A stretch of DNA of 32,099 nucleotides from Pseudomonas lopnurensis (GTDB lineage Bacteria; Pseudomonadota; Gammaproteobacteria; Pseudomonadales; Pseudomonadaceae). The stretch covers positions 28,269 through 60,367 of the forward strand of contig NZ_JADDIX010000012.1 of assembly GCF_015070855.1 (NCBI RefSeq), in the 5' to 3' direction. The position numbers and the translations under genes are program-made. The notes under the pieces are model-generated. The model saw only the letters and a program-made list of their open reading frames with translations, did no database searches and had not been told where the DNA came from. Below are positions 8,201 to 15,882 of the stretch, in pieces. Position 1 is the first letter of the stretch; each line of letters opens with the position of its first letter.

Positions 8201-11200
8201 GCCACTGTCACGCTTACGTCAGCCGGCCTGAGCACCGCCAATGCGCAAACGCTGGTGGATGGGATCACTTACCGCAACAGCAGCGAGGCACCCGATATCG
8301 GCAGCCGCGTGGTCACCCTGACCAGCATCACCGACAGTGGCGGCACCGCCAATGGCGGGGGCGATACCAGCACGCTGGCCATTGCCGCCACCGTTGCCAT
8401 CAACGCCGTCAACGATGCCCCCACGCTGTCCGGTGGCCCCTACAGCCTGACCGGCACCGATGAGGACAGCAGCTCCAGCGGCACCCTGGTGTCGACCATC
8501 CTCGCCGGACTGACCCATGCCGACGTGGATGGCCCGGCTTCCGGCATCGCCATCACCGCCAGCATCGGCAATGGCACCTGGCAATATTCGATCGATGGTA
8601 ATACCTGGAGCGACATAGGCAGCGTATCCGGCAGTGCCGCGCTGCTGCTCTCCAGCAGTACCCAGCTGCGCTATGTGCCCGACGGGGCGAATGGCGAAAC
8701 CGCCACCCTCAGCTTTCGCGCCTGGGACCAGACCAGCGGTGCCGCCTCCACCAGCATGACGCGCAGTACCGCCGATACCACCAGCAACGGTGGCTCGAGC
8801 GCATTCTCCAGTGGCACTGCGAGTGCCAGCCTGGTGGTCGCCGCCGTCAACGACGCGCCGGTACTGACGCCGGTCGCCCCCGCCCCCATCCTGATCGGCC
8901 TGAACGACAGCGATATCGACAACCCGGGCCAAACAGTGGCCAGCATCGTCGGCACCAGTATCAGCGATGTGGATATGGGGGCGATTGAAGGTATTGCCAT
9001 CACCGGCCTGGACTCCGGCAACGGCACCTGGCAATACAGCCTGGATGGCAGCGACTGGAGCGATATCGGCAGCGTGTCGAGCGGCGGCGCGCTGCTGCTG
9101 CGCGCGACGGATCACGTACGCTTCGTACCCGACGGCGTCAACGCCACCACGGCCAGCTTCACCTACCGGGCCTGGGATCAGAGCGGCGCCAGCGCCGGCC
9201 AGCAGGGCAGCAAGGTCGACGCCACGGTTTCCGGTGGCAGCAGCGCCTTCTCCGCCACCAGCGACACCGCCAGCATCACCGTCACCGCCATCAACGATGC
9301 GCCGATTCTCACTACCAGCGGCGGCACCACCGCCTTCGTCGAGGGCGACAACGTTGTCTCCACCCCGGTGGCGATCGATGCCGGGCTCACCCTGAGCGAC
9401 CCGGACAATGCCACCCTCGCCAGCGCGACCGTGGTGATCACAAACAACTTCCAGCCCGGCGAGGACGTGCTGATCTTCGCCAACGATGGCAGTACCATGG
9501 GCAACATCTCTGCCAGTTACAATGCCGGCAGCGGCGTGCTGACACTGACATCGGCCGGGGCCACCGCCACGCTGGCCCAGTGGCAGGCGGCCCTGCGTAC
9601 AGTGGCCTACACCAACGGCAGCGACACCCCCAACGAAGCCACGCGTACCATCAGCTTTGTCGTCAACGATGGTCAGGACAGCAGCACCGCCGCCACCAAG
9701 GCCATAGGGGTGACCAGCGTCAACGACACGCCACAGGTCTCGGTGCCCGCGACCATCGACGTGACCGAGGATGTCGCCAGCGCCATCACCGGCATCAGCT
9801 TCGGCGACGCCGATGCCGGTAGCGGCTCGGTCACCGTCACCCTCGCCGTCGACTCGGGCAGCCTGAGTGCCACCAGCGGCGGAGGCGTTATCGTCGGCGG
9901 CGTCAGCAGCAGTCTGACCCTGACCGGCAGCATCGCCGACATCAACGCCTTCATCGCCAGCAGCAATGTCAGCTTTGTCACCTCTCTCAACGCCACCGCC
10001 AACGTCACACTGATCGCCAGCATCAACGATGGCGGCAACACCGGCAGCGGTGGAGCCAAGAGCGACAGCGACACCACCACGCTGCAAGTCGCCGCCGTCA
10101 ACGACGCGCCGGTCATCAGCGCGCCCGCTACCATTGCGGTCGACGAGGACGTAACCACTGCGCTGACAGGCATCTCCTTCAGTGACGTGGACGCCGGCAC
10201 GAGTCCCGTCACCGTGACCTTCAGCGTCCCCAGCGGTACGCTGGTCGCCACCGGCGGCGATGGCGTCACCGTGGGCGGTACCAGTGGCAGCATGACGCTG
10301 ACCGGCAGCATCGCGGACATCAATGCCTACATCGCCGCCGGCAATGTGACCTTTACCACCGCTGCCAACAGCACCAGCGACGTGACCCTGAGCATGGCTA
10401 TCAACGATGGTGGCAACACCGGTAGCGGTGGTGCGCAAACCGATGCCACCACGGTGACCCTAGCAGTGACCGCGGTCAACGATGCCCCAGTCAACTCGGT
10501 GCCCGCCGCGCAGGCTATCGATCAGGATGCGGTGCTGGTGTTCAACGATGCCAATGGCAACCTGATCAGCATCAGCGACGTGGATGCAGGCTCCAATACC
10601 GTCGAAGTGACCCTGACCGCGAGCAATGGCCTGATGACCCTTGGTAGCATCGCGGGGCTGTCATTCAGCACCGGCGATGGCAGCGCTGGTGCGACCATGA
10701 CCTTCAGCGGCAGCATCGCCGACATCAACAATGCCCTGAACGGCCTGGTCTTCAGTCCCACCGGCGGTTACAACGGTCCGGCGAGCATCCAGATCGAAAC
10801 CAATGACCAGGGCTGGAGCGGTAGCGGCGGCGCGCAGAGCGACGTCGACACCATCGCCATCACGGTCAGCCCGCTGAACCCGGAAGTGGTCAGCGTCCAG
10901 GCGGTATCGCCCGATGGCGGCTACAAGGTCGGCGACACCGTCACCGTGACCGTCACCTTCGACCAGGTGGTGAGCGTCGATACCAGTGGCGGCGTACCGA
11001 CACTGCTGCTGGAAACCGGCAGCATCGACCGCAACGCCATCTACGTTTCCGGTTCGGGCAGCAACACCCTGACCTTCAGCTACGTCGTCCAGGCGGGCGA
11101 CGTGGCGGCCGACCTCGACTACCAGTCCACCGCTGCACTGGCCCTGAACGGCGCCACCATCCGCAGCGCTGGCAACAATGACGCCATCCTCGTGTTGCCG

Positions 11201-13792
11201 GTGCTGGGTGGCGCCGATTCGCTGGCCGGCAACAGCGACATCCTGATCGATGGCGCCGCCCCCAGCGTCGGCTCGGTCAGCGTCCCCGCCAACGGCACCT
11301 ACGTCGCCGGACAGAACCTCGACTTCACCGTCAATTTCGACGAAGCCGTGACCGTCGACGCCAGCGGCGGCACGCCGCGCCTGGCCGTTACCCTGGATAC
11401 CGGCGGCACCGTCTATGCCGACTACCTAAGCGGCTCCGGCAGTGGCGCCCTGGTGTTCCGCCTGACCATCGCCAGCGGTCAACTGGACAGCAACGGCGTC
11501 AGCCTCGGCAGCAGCATCCAGCTCAACGGCAGCACGTTGAAGGATGCGGTGGGCAATGAGGCCAACACCATACTCAATGGTGTGGCGAGCACCGCGGGTG
11601 TGCACGTGGATGCCGTACGCCCAACTGCCACCATCTCCGTCGCCGACACCGCGCTGGCAGTCGGCCAGACCTCGCTCGTTACCATCACCTTCAGCGAGGC
11701 GGTCTCCGGTTTCACCAGCGCCGACCTGAGCGTCGCCAATGGCACGCTCGACGGGCTATCTTCGTCAGACGGCGGCATCACCTGGACCGCCATCCTCACA
11801 CCGGCCGCAGATATCGAGGACAGCAGCAACCTCATCACCCTGAACAACGCCGGTGTACAGGATCTGGCGGGCAATACCGGTAGCGGTACCACCGACTCCA
11901 ACAACTATGCCATCGATACCCTCAGGCCCACTGCTACCATCGTCGTTGCCAACCCTATCCTGGCCGCTGGCGATAGCTCGCTCGTCACCATCACCTTCAA
12001 TGAAGCGGTGACCGGCCTGACCACGGCCGACTTGAGCATCGCCAACGGCGTGCTCAGCGGCCTGTCATCATCTGATGGCGGTATCACCTGGACGGCCACC
12101 CTGACCCCGAATGCCAATGTCGCCGACACCAGCAATCTCATCACGCTGGCCAATACCGGCGTGCAGGATGCCGCCGGCAATACCGGGTTGGGGACAACTG
12201 ACTCCAACAACTACGCCATCGATAGCCAGGCGCCTGCCGTTTCCTCGGTCAGCGTCCCCGCCAACGGCACCTACGTCGCCGGACAGAACCTCGACTTCAC
12301 CGTCAATTTCGACGAAGCCGTGACCGTCGACGCCAGCGGCGGCACGCCGCGCCTGGCCGTTACCCTGGATACCGGCGGCACCGTCTATGCCGACTACCTA
12401 AGCGGCTCCGGCAGTGGCGCCCTGGTGTTCCGCCTGACCATCGCCAGCGGTCAACTGGACAGCAACGGCGTCAGCCTCGGCAGCAGCATCCAGCTCAACG
12501 GCAGCACGCTGAAGGATGCGGTGGGCAATGATGCCAACACCGTACTCGATGGTGTGGCGAGTACTGCAGGCGTGCATGTCGACGCCCAGGCGCCGAGCAT
12601 CGCCAGCGTCGGCGTACCGGTGGGCGTTCCCTACAACGCAGGCGACGTGCTCAGTTACACCGTCAATACCAGCGAAAATGTCGTGGTCGATACCACGGGT
12701 GGCACGCCGCGTCTGGCAATCGATATCGGCGGCGTGACTCGCTATGCCACTTATGTGGCCGGCTCCGGTACCTCCACCCTGGTGTTCCAGTACAGCGTGC
12801 AGACGGGCGATAACGATGCCGATGGAATCACCCTGGCCGGCACGCTCGACCTCAACGGAAGTGCCATTCGCGACGCCGCGGGCAACGCCCTGCTACCGAC
12901 GCTGAACAACCCGGGCGATGCCAGCGGCGTGATCGTCGATACCGACGCCCCGGCGGCCAACGCCATCGTCACCCTGGATGCCAACCCTACCAGCGCCGGC
13001 TCGGTGCGCTACACCGTGACCTTCGACGAGGCCGTTACCGGTGTCGACACGAGCGACTTCAGCCTGGTGCCCACCGGCAGCGCATCCGGCAGCATAACCA
13101 CGGTGACTCAACTGGACGGTCGCACCTACAGTGTGCTGGTGAGTGGGCTGAGCGGCGAAGGCACTCTGCGCCTGGACCTGAACGCCAGCGGCACGGGGAT
13201 TGTCGACAGTGCCGGCAATGCTATCGTAGGCGGGCTCAGCGGCCAGAGCTACCAACTGGTTGCAGCACCACTGGACCATGGCGATCCGGAGTTCCGCGTC
13301 AATCCGCCGACCAGCCTCGTAGAGGCTCCCAACGCGCCGCTGCAGCCCGCACTGCCAAGCGCGCCGCTACCGCCCACTACCTCGCCGCTGCTACCGCCGC
13401 CCCTGTTCGAGGTGCCGACCCTGGGGAGCGGCATTCCAACCCTGGGCAATATCTTCATCAATCAGAATGCCCTGGCGCCCAGCTATATCGCTCAGGTCTT
13501 CAGCAGTTCCGGCGATGTCGGAGGGGATGGCGCAGGTGTCGCCATCCCCGGTTTCGGCGGTGGCGTATTCGGTTCCAGCAGTCTGTCCAGCGTCTTCGGC
13601 AGAGACACCCCGCAGGACGCCGCGCCGCTGGAGGTGTTCGATGGCAAGAAGTGGGGCAGTGGTGGTGCGGCAGGCTTCGGTGCACCGACGCTGGGTCAGC
13701 AACTGCGCGACATACGTGAAGGCGAGCAGCGTCCGCTGCGTGAACTGGCCCACGCCCTGCAGCAGATCTCGGCGGCTCAGGCACAAACCTGA
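5267..13792 (+). CDS. Giant exported adhesin with LEPR motif, DUF4347, cadherin-like and Ig-like repeats
   Basis: A 2841-residue protein starting at GTG, with AAGGAGG 6 bases upstream. Residues 25-34 (LEPRMMFDGA) form the LEPR-XLL motif typical of very large bacterial surface proteins. Residues 76-234 are a DUF4347 domain, with H131 in ISHGAEG and C174 in LYGCDVARDG. A beta-rich module follows to about 400. The middle is a repeat array with seven junctions of the VNDAP type (near nucleotides 7927, 8407, 8845, 9292, 9718, 10099 and 10480); the last complete cadherin-like units are 127 residues each. From about residue 1870 there are bacterial Ig-like units containing FDEAVTVD and FNEAVTG strands. 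About 2689-2718 is proline-rich, and the tail is Gly/Ser-rich then helical. There is no Sec signal and no obvious RTX nonamers. The next gene is TolC-like, so type I secretion is likely (inference). Cysteine is nearly absent, as usual for such adhesins. Confidence 0.9.
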   Translation: MKLFNLFRSRTGGFTAQRSPLATALEPRMMFDGAVAATVAEAATTPTADAPAAQDADSSQDTLAAVPSATADQRQEVVFIVGNVANAQQLVDAIEPGTEVVVLDGNQDGLRQIADYLEGREGIDAIHIISHGAEGQLHLGTVTLDQANLASRAGELAVIGRSLSDDGDILLYGCDVARDGDAFLSQLATLTAADVAASIDATGAALHGGDWVLEAHAGTIETDSLLLSDYQWLLALPTDGTYTFAGAEQNPDGTATTSDGFFTISAVDGTGGNNPITADGYGAYIDGGVSAAGPGFTSSIIITTTGSFYLTSAVIGEYTPPPGGSANNDFEDIVVIGYAGGIEVARTTAVSSIGSYQTAYPIDYTPFNGKLIDKMEVQFTVLGEGGGEANHQNTFNIESLSIAGAALTPAPPPDVGNQPPTLSAVGQNPVFQENASTPADLFHSVLVSAVEGSQNIDRITLSVAGLANGAEEILRIDGSNVALIDGTSVTANLGLEVTVSVSGTTATVILAKTGGITAAQAQTVVDGLGYRNTADISADSTRTVTLIDIRDTGGTADGGVDSTVLSIVSTVNLQHDDGSSTEGELVDVLQNHTLSNFANGFTLATSGPLGSANDPLGIYLDNGTSGWFEVSADDIDIGTFDLTAIKLAKYAAPGAFSITVTGIKSDGSADVTTSFTSADGSTSFTSGDFSTFTGLSKFRIDITADGPTDQNVNLITFDSFHVSGVIAPQDAPIVGNLDGASVNYLEGSAAVLLDVGSDATVTDTDSSDFSGGNVTVSIVTNRASGEDVLAIRNQGAGAEQIGVSGSNVTYGGTVIGSFSGGTGSNDLVVSLNASSTPAAVQALVRNLTYSNSNISDPSSASRTVHITVNDGDGGISAASAVTVSITPVNDAPVLTATGSTPTYTENGAAVDLFSDVIISTVEDGQSITGLSLTVANLADGASEILTIDGTDIALTNDTSGTTTGGSAVGYSVTVVGGTATVTLTSAGLSTANAQTLVDGITYRNSSEAPDIGSRVVTLTSITDSGGTANGGGDTSTLAIAATVAINAVNDAPTLSGGPYSLTGTDEDSSSSGTLVSTILAGLTHADVDGPASGIAITASIGNGTWQYSIDGNTWSDIGSVSGSAALLLSSSTQLRYVPDGANGETATLSFRAWDQTSGAASTSMTRSTADTTSNGGSSAFSSGTASASLVVAAVNDAPVLTPVAPAPILIGLNDSDIDNPGQTVASIVGTSISDVDMGAIEGIAITGLDSGNGTWQYSLDGSDWSDIGSVSSGGALLLRATDHVRFVPDGVNATTASFTYRAWDQSGASAGQQGSKVDATVSGGSSAFSATSDTASITVTAINDAPILTTSGGTTAFVEGDNVVSTPVAIDAGLTLSDPDNATLASATVVITNNFQPGEDVLIFANDGSTMGNISASYNAGSGVLTLTSAGATATLAQWQAALRTVAYTNGSDTPNEATRTISFVVNDGQDSSTAATKAIGVTSVNDTPQVSVPATIDVTEDVASAITGISFGDADAGSGSVTVTLAVDSGSLSATSGGGVIVGGVSSSLTLTGSIADINAFIASSNVSFVTSLNATANVTLIASINDGGNTGSGGAKSDSDTTTLQVAAVNDAPVISAPATIAVDEDVTTALTGISFSDVDAGTSPVTVTFSVPSGTLVATGGDGVTVGGTSGSMTLTGSIADINAYIAAGNVTFTTAANSTSDVTLSMAINDGGNTGSGGAQTDATTVTLAVTAVNDAPVNSVPAAQAIDQDAVLVFNDANGNLISISDVDAGSNTVEVTLTASNGLMTLGSIAGLSFSTGDGSAGATMTFSGSIADINNALNGLVFSPTGGYNGPASIQIETNDQGWSGSGGAQSDVDTIAITVSPLNPEVVSVQAVSPDGGYKVGDTVTVTVTFDQVVSVDTSGGVPTLLLETGSIDRNAIYVSGSGSNTLTFSYVVQAGDVAADLDYQSTAALALNGATIRSAGNNDAILVLPVLGGADSLAGNSDILIDGAAPSVGSVSVPANGTYVAGQNLDFTVNFDEAVTVDASGGTPRLAVTLDTGGTVYADYLSGSGSGALVFRLTIASGQLDSNGVSLGSSIQLNGSTLKDAVGNEANTILNGVASTAGVHVDAVRPTATISVADTALAVGQTSLVTITFSEAVSGFTSADLSVANGTLDGLSSSDGGITWTAILTPAADIEDSSNLITLNNAGVQDLAGNTGSGTTDSNNYAIDTLRPTATIVVANPILAAGDSSLVTITFNEAVTGLTTADLSIANGVLSGLSSSDGGITWTATLTPNANVADTSNLITLANTGVQDAAGNTGLGTTDSNNYAIDSQAPAVSSVSVPANGTYVAGQNLDFTVNFDEAVTVDASGGTPRLAVTLDTGGTVYADYLSGSGSGALVFRLTIASGQLDSNGVSLGSSIQLNGSTLKDAVGNDANTVLDGVASTAGVHVDAQAPSIASVGVPVGVPYNAGDVLSYTVNTSENVVVDTTGGTPRLAIDIGGVTRYATYVAGSGTSTLVFQYSVQTGDNDADGITLAGTLDLNGSAIRDAAGNALLPTLNNPGDASGVIVDTDAPAANAIVTLDANPTSAGSVRYTVTFDEAVTGVDTSDFSLVPTGSASGSITTVTQLDGRTYSVLVSGLSGEGTLRLDLNASGTGIVDSAGNAIVGGLSGQSYQLVAAPLDHGDPEFRVNPPTSLVEAPNAPLQPALPSAPLPPTTSPLLPPPLFEVPTLGSGIPTLGNIFINQNALAPSYIAQVFSSSGDVGGDGAGVAIPGFGGGVFGSSSLSSVFGRDTPQDAAPLEVFDGKKWGSGGAAGFGAPTLGQQLRDIREGEQRPLRELAHALQQISAAQAQT
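11272..11536 (+). repeat. Exact direct repeat inside the adhesin, copy 1
   Basis: These 265 bases are identical to 12244-12508, offset 972 bases. They encode one Ig-like unit beginning SVSVPANGTYVAGQ. Similarity continues for about 75 bases beyond with scattered, partly synonymous changes. Two other Ig-like units of 102 residues each (period 306 bases, starting near 11618 and 11924) lie between the copies. Confidence 0.95.
12244..12508 (+). repeat. Exact direct repeat inside the adhesin, copy 2
   Basis: Second copy of the 265-base repeat. Base-perfect identity, including all third codon positions, points to recent duplication or ongoing gene conversion, because the other repeat units of the protein have diverged clearly. 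Recombination between the copies would remove exactly 324 codons in frame. Confidence 0.95.
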
Positions 13793-13857
13793 GCCGCGAC
13801 GGATAACAAGCACGGAAAAACCATAGATCGGTGCCGTAGCAAGGAGGCGGCCCAAGG

Positions 13858-15351
13858 ATGAAAAAAAGTCAAACACTATTTGCCGTCAGCTTGCTGGCGC
13901 TGGCCATCAGCGGTTGTGCGGTCACCAGCGAACCCATCGAGCGCAGCGTCAGCGAACAGCGGGCACAGAGCGATCTGCAGACCATGTTCGCGGATCAGGA
14001 GCCGCTGAGTGGCCCCTTGACGCTACACCAGGCCATGGCCCGTGCGGTGAAGTACAACCTCGAGGCGCGCCTGAAGGTAATGGAGGAGGCCATGGCCCAG
14101 CGTCAGGTCGACCTGGCCCGCTTCGACATGTTGCCGCGCATGGCCCTTTCCGCCGGTTACGCCGGGCGTGACAACGTCAGCGCCTCCAGCAGCCAGAGCA
14201 TCGAGACCGGTACCCAGTCCCTGGAACCCTCCACCTCGCAGGACCGTGATCGCGGCGTCGCCGACCTGACCATGGTGTGGAACGTGCTCGACTTCGGTGT
14301 CAGCTACGTCAGCGCCAAGCAGCAGGGCGACCAGCGCCTGATCGTCCAGGAGCGGCGTCGCAAGGTGATCCACACTATCATCCAGGACGTACGTTCCGCC
14401 TACTGGCGCGCGGTGGCCGCCGACAGCCTGCTGAGCCAGATCGACACCCTGATGGCCCGGGTCGAGCAGGCCCGCGACAACAGCCAGCGCCTGAGCGAAC
14501 AGCGCATCGGCGATCCGATCCAGGCGCTGAGCTACCAGCGCGCCCTGATCGAGGCCACCCGGCAACTGGAAGAACAGCGCCGTGCGCTGTCACTGGCCAA
14601 GACCGAACTGGCCACCCTCATCAACCTGCCCCTGGGCACCGATGTCGAGTTGGCGCCTGTTGCCGACTATCAGGTCCCGGAGCTCAAGGTCGAACTCGAT
14701 CTGCTCGAGCAGGAAGCTCTGGCCAGCCGCCCCGAACTGCGCGAACAGGACTACCAGGCGCGCATCAGCGCCGCGGAAACCCGCAAGGCCATGCTGCGTC
14801 TGCTGCCCGGGCTGGAGTTCTCCGCCGGTGGCCACTACGACAGCAATTCCTTCCTGGTCAACCAGAGCTGGGCCGATTACGGCGTCAAGGTCACCTGGAA
14901 CCTGTTCAACGTGCTCTCCGCGCCGGCTGCCATCGACGTGGCCAAGGCTGGCCAGGAAGTGGCCGACGCTCGCCGTCAGGCGATGTCGATGGCGATTCTC
15001 GCCCAATTGCACGTCGCCAACGCCAACTTCCGTGAAGCTCGCCGTCAGTTCCAGACCAGCCAGCAGTTGGCCGGCCTCGACGGGCAGATCGTCGAACAAC
15101 TGCGTAACCGCTACCAGGCGCAAGGCATAGGCGAGCTGGAGTTGATCCAGGGCGAGCTGAATACTTTGCAAGCCGAGCTGCGCCGCGACCTGGCTTACGC
15201 TGAACTGCGCAACGCCTACGCCCAATTGTTCGTCAGTGCTGGAGTCGATCCCTTGCCTGAAGTCTTGCCGGACGACAAAGTCTCCACCATCGCCAGCGCA
15301 CTGGCGAGTAATGAATCTCGCTGGGCCGATGGACGTATGGGAATGCGATAG
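13858..15351 (+). CDS. TolC-family outer-membrane efflux lipoprotein
   Basis: A 497-residue outer-membrane channel protein of the OEP/TolC type. The N-terminus is a lipoprotein signal (MKKSQTLFAVSLLALAISGC) with the lipobox ending at C20, so the mature protein is probably lipid-anchored. Two OEP repeats are visible. The first begins at LTLHQAMARAVKYNLEARLKVMEEAMAQ (about 59-86) with long coiled helices through 260, and the second begins after DLLEQEALASRPELREQDYQARISAAETRKAM (about 281-312) and continues to about 470. AAGGAGG lies 10 bases before the ATG. The gene starts 65 bases after the adhesin stop with no terminator between, so the two are probably one operon and this channel probably exports the adhesin. 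The partner ABC ATPase and HlyD-type adaptor are not found downstream, where a long spacer and the pca genes follow. Confidence 0.88.
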   Translation: MKKSQTLFAVSLLALAISGCAVTSEPIERSVSEQRAQSDLQTMFADQEPLSGPLTLHQAMARAVKYNLEARLKVMEEAMAQRQVDLARFDMLPRMALSAGYAGRDNVSASSSQSIETGTQSLEPSTSQDRDRGVADLTMVWNVLDFGVSYVSAKQQGDQRLIVQERRRKVIHTIIQDVRSAYWRAVAADSLLSQIDTLMARVEQARDNSQRLSEQRIGDPIQALSYQRALIEATRQLEEQRRALSLAKTELATLINLPLGTDVELAPVADYQVPELKVELDLLEQEALASRPELREQDYQARISAAETRKAMLRLLPGLEFSAGGHYDSNSFLVNQSWADYGVKVTWNLFNVLSAPAAIDVAKAGQEVADARRQAMSMAILAQLHVANANFREARRQFQTSQQLAGLDGQIVEQLRNRYQAQGIGELELIQGELNTLQAELRRDLAYAELRNAYAQLFVSAGVDPLPEVLPDDKVSTIASALASNESRWADGRMGMR

Positions 15352-15463
15352 GTTGCGAGGCACGGGTAGCGGAGGGGAGGATACTGCGACAACCCAGGAT
15401 CAGGGGAGGGCCGCCACCGATCCGCCCTACAATAATCCTTTACCTGGAACAGTGACCTCCTTG

Positions 15464-15492
15464 CCCGCCAGCTCTTGATCAGAGATGGCGGG
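15464..15492. other. Strong 12-bp hairpin downstream of the TolC-like gene
   Basis: CCCGCCAGCTCT (15464-15475) and AGAGATGGCGGG (15481-15492) pair at 11 of 12 positions around a 5-base loop, TGATC. No T run follows on either strand, so it may protect or define the 3' end of the adhesin-TolC mRNA rather than terminate it alone. Confidence 0.55.
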
Positions 15493-15563
15493 TACGAAGA
15501 TAGCAGGGGCACAGACCAGCCGCATGTCCGTGGTGCCGTAAGGCGGCGCTACCTCACCGGCCG

Positions 15564-15598
15564 GGGTGGATAACGGTAAAGCCTTATCCATCCTTTTT
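15564..15598 (+). terminator. Probable intrinsic terminator after the adhesin-TolC operon
   Basis: GGGTGGATAA (15564-15573) pairs with TTATCCATCC (15584-15593), with one G-T wobble, and five T residues follow (15594-15598). The ten-base stem plus T run fits rho-independent termination on the plus strand. GGTGGATAA...TTATCC is also a common Pseudomonas intergenic palindrome, so the element may be a repeat doing this job. Confidence 0.55.
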
Positions 15599-15699
15599 GA
15601 CCGCTCCTCAAAGCTGCCTCGGCGGACAACGCATCACGGCTTTCCGCCTGCGCCTCGGCTACCCTCATGGCATTGACTTAGGCGCGTGTGAATGAACCC

Positions 15700-15727
15700 G
15701 TTGGGCTTCGCCGCTGCGCGGCCCAAC
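15700..15727. repeat. REP-like palindrome GTTGGGC/GCCCAAC
   Basis: Seven-base perfect arms enclose a 14-base loop containing TTCGCCGCTGCGCG. The same GTTGGGCTTCGC core recurs after pcaF near 18828, so this is a dispersed palindrome family and not a unique site. Confidence 0.55.
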
Positions 15728-15765
15728 TAACGATCTACTCCGCTTTGCTTGCACAGAGTGCTTTT

Positions 15766-15799
15766 GTTCGATAATCGAACATTGAATCGATTATCGGAT
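15766..15799 (+). promoter_or_regulatory. PcaR-type operator overlapping the pcaI promoter
   Basis: GTTCGATAATCGAAC (15766-15780) is a perfect palindrome with 7-base arms around a central A. A second, degenerate inverted copy, AATCGATTATCGGAT (15785-15799, 11 of 15 matches), has its centre 19 bases away, about two helical turns. The IclR-family activator PcaR of pseudomonads is known to bind GTTCGATAATCG-type sequence before pcaIJ. GATAAT inside the first palindrome (15770-15775) could serve as the -10, with TTGCAC at 15749-15754 as a closely spaced -35, as expected for an activator-dependent promoter. The pcaI start lies about 85 bases downstream. pcaR itself is not in the window. Confidence 0.75.
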
Positions 15800-15882
15800 T
15801 GTTCCGCTCCGAGCCGCTGTTTAGTGTTCGTTCCAGGCGCGACTTCGTTCGCGCATTCGGATACCCACACGAGACCAGAACA

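Larger units (their letters stand above)
15352..15882. other. Gene-free spacer rich in hairpins
   Basis: The 531 bases between the TolC-like gene and pcaI contain no ORF with family resemblance. They hold at least four inverted repeats: 15464-15492, 15564-15593, GGCGGA/TCCGCC at 15621-15648, and GTTGGGC/GCCCAAC at 15700-15727. The pca operator and promoter region follows at the end. Some of these resemble common Pseudomonas intergenic palindromes. I see no remnant of an ABC transporter or adaptor gene. Confidence 0.65.

Noticed and set aside
8219-10438. A 739-residue minus-strand open frame inside the adhesin, rich in Gly, Asp and Ala
   Set aside because: It mirrors the repetitive GCC/ACC-rich adhesin codons on the other strand. 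It has no ribosome binding site or recognisable domain.
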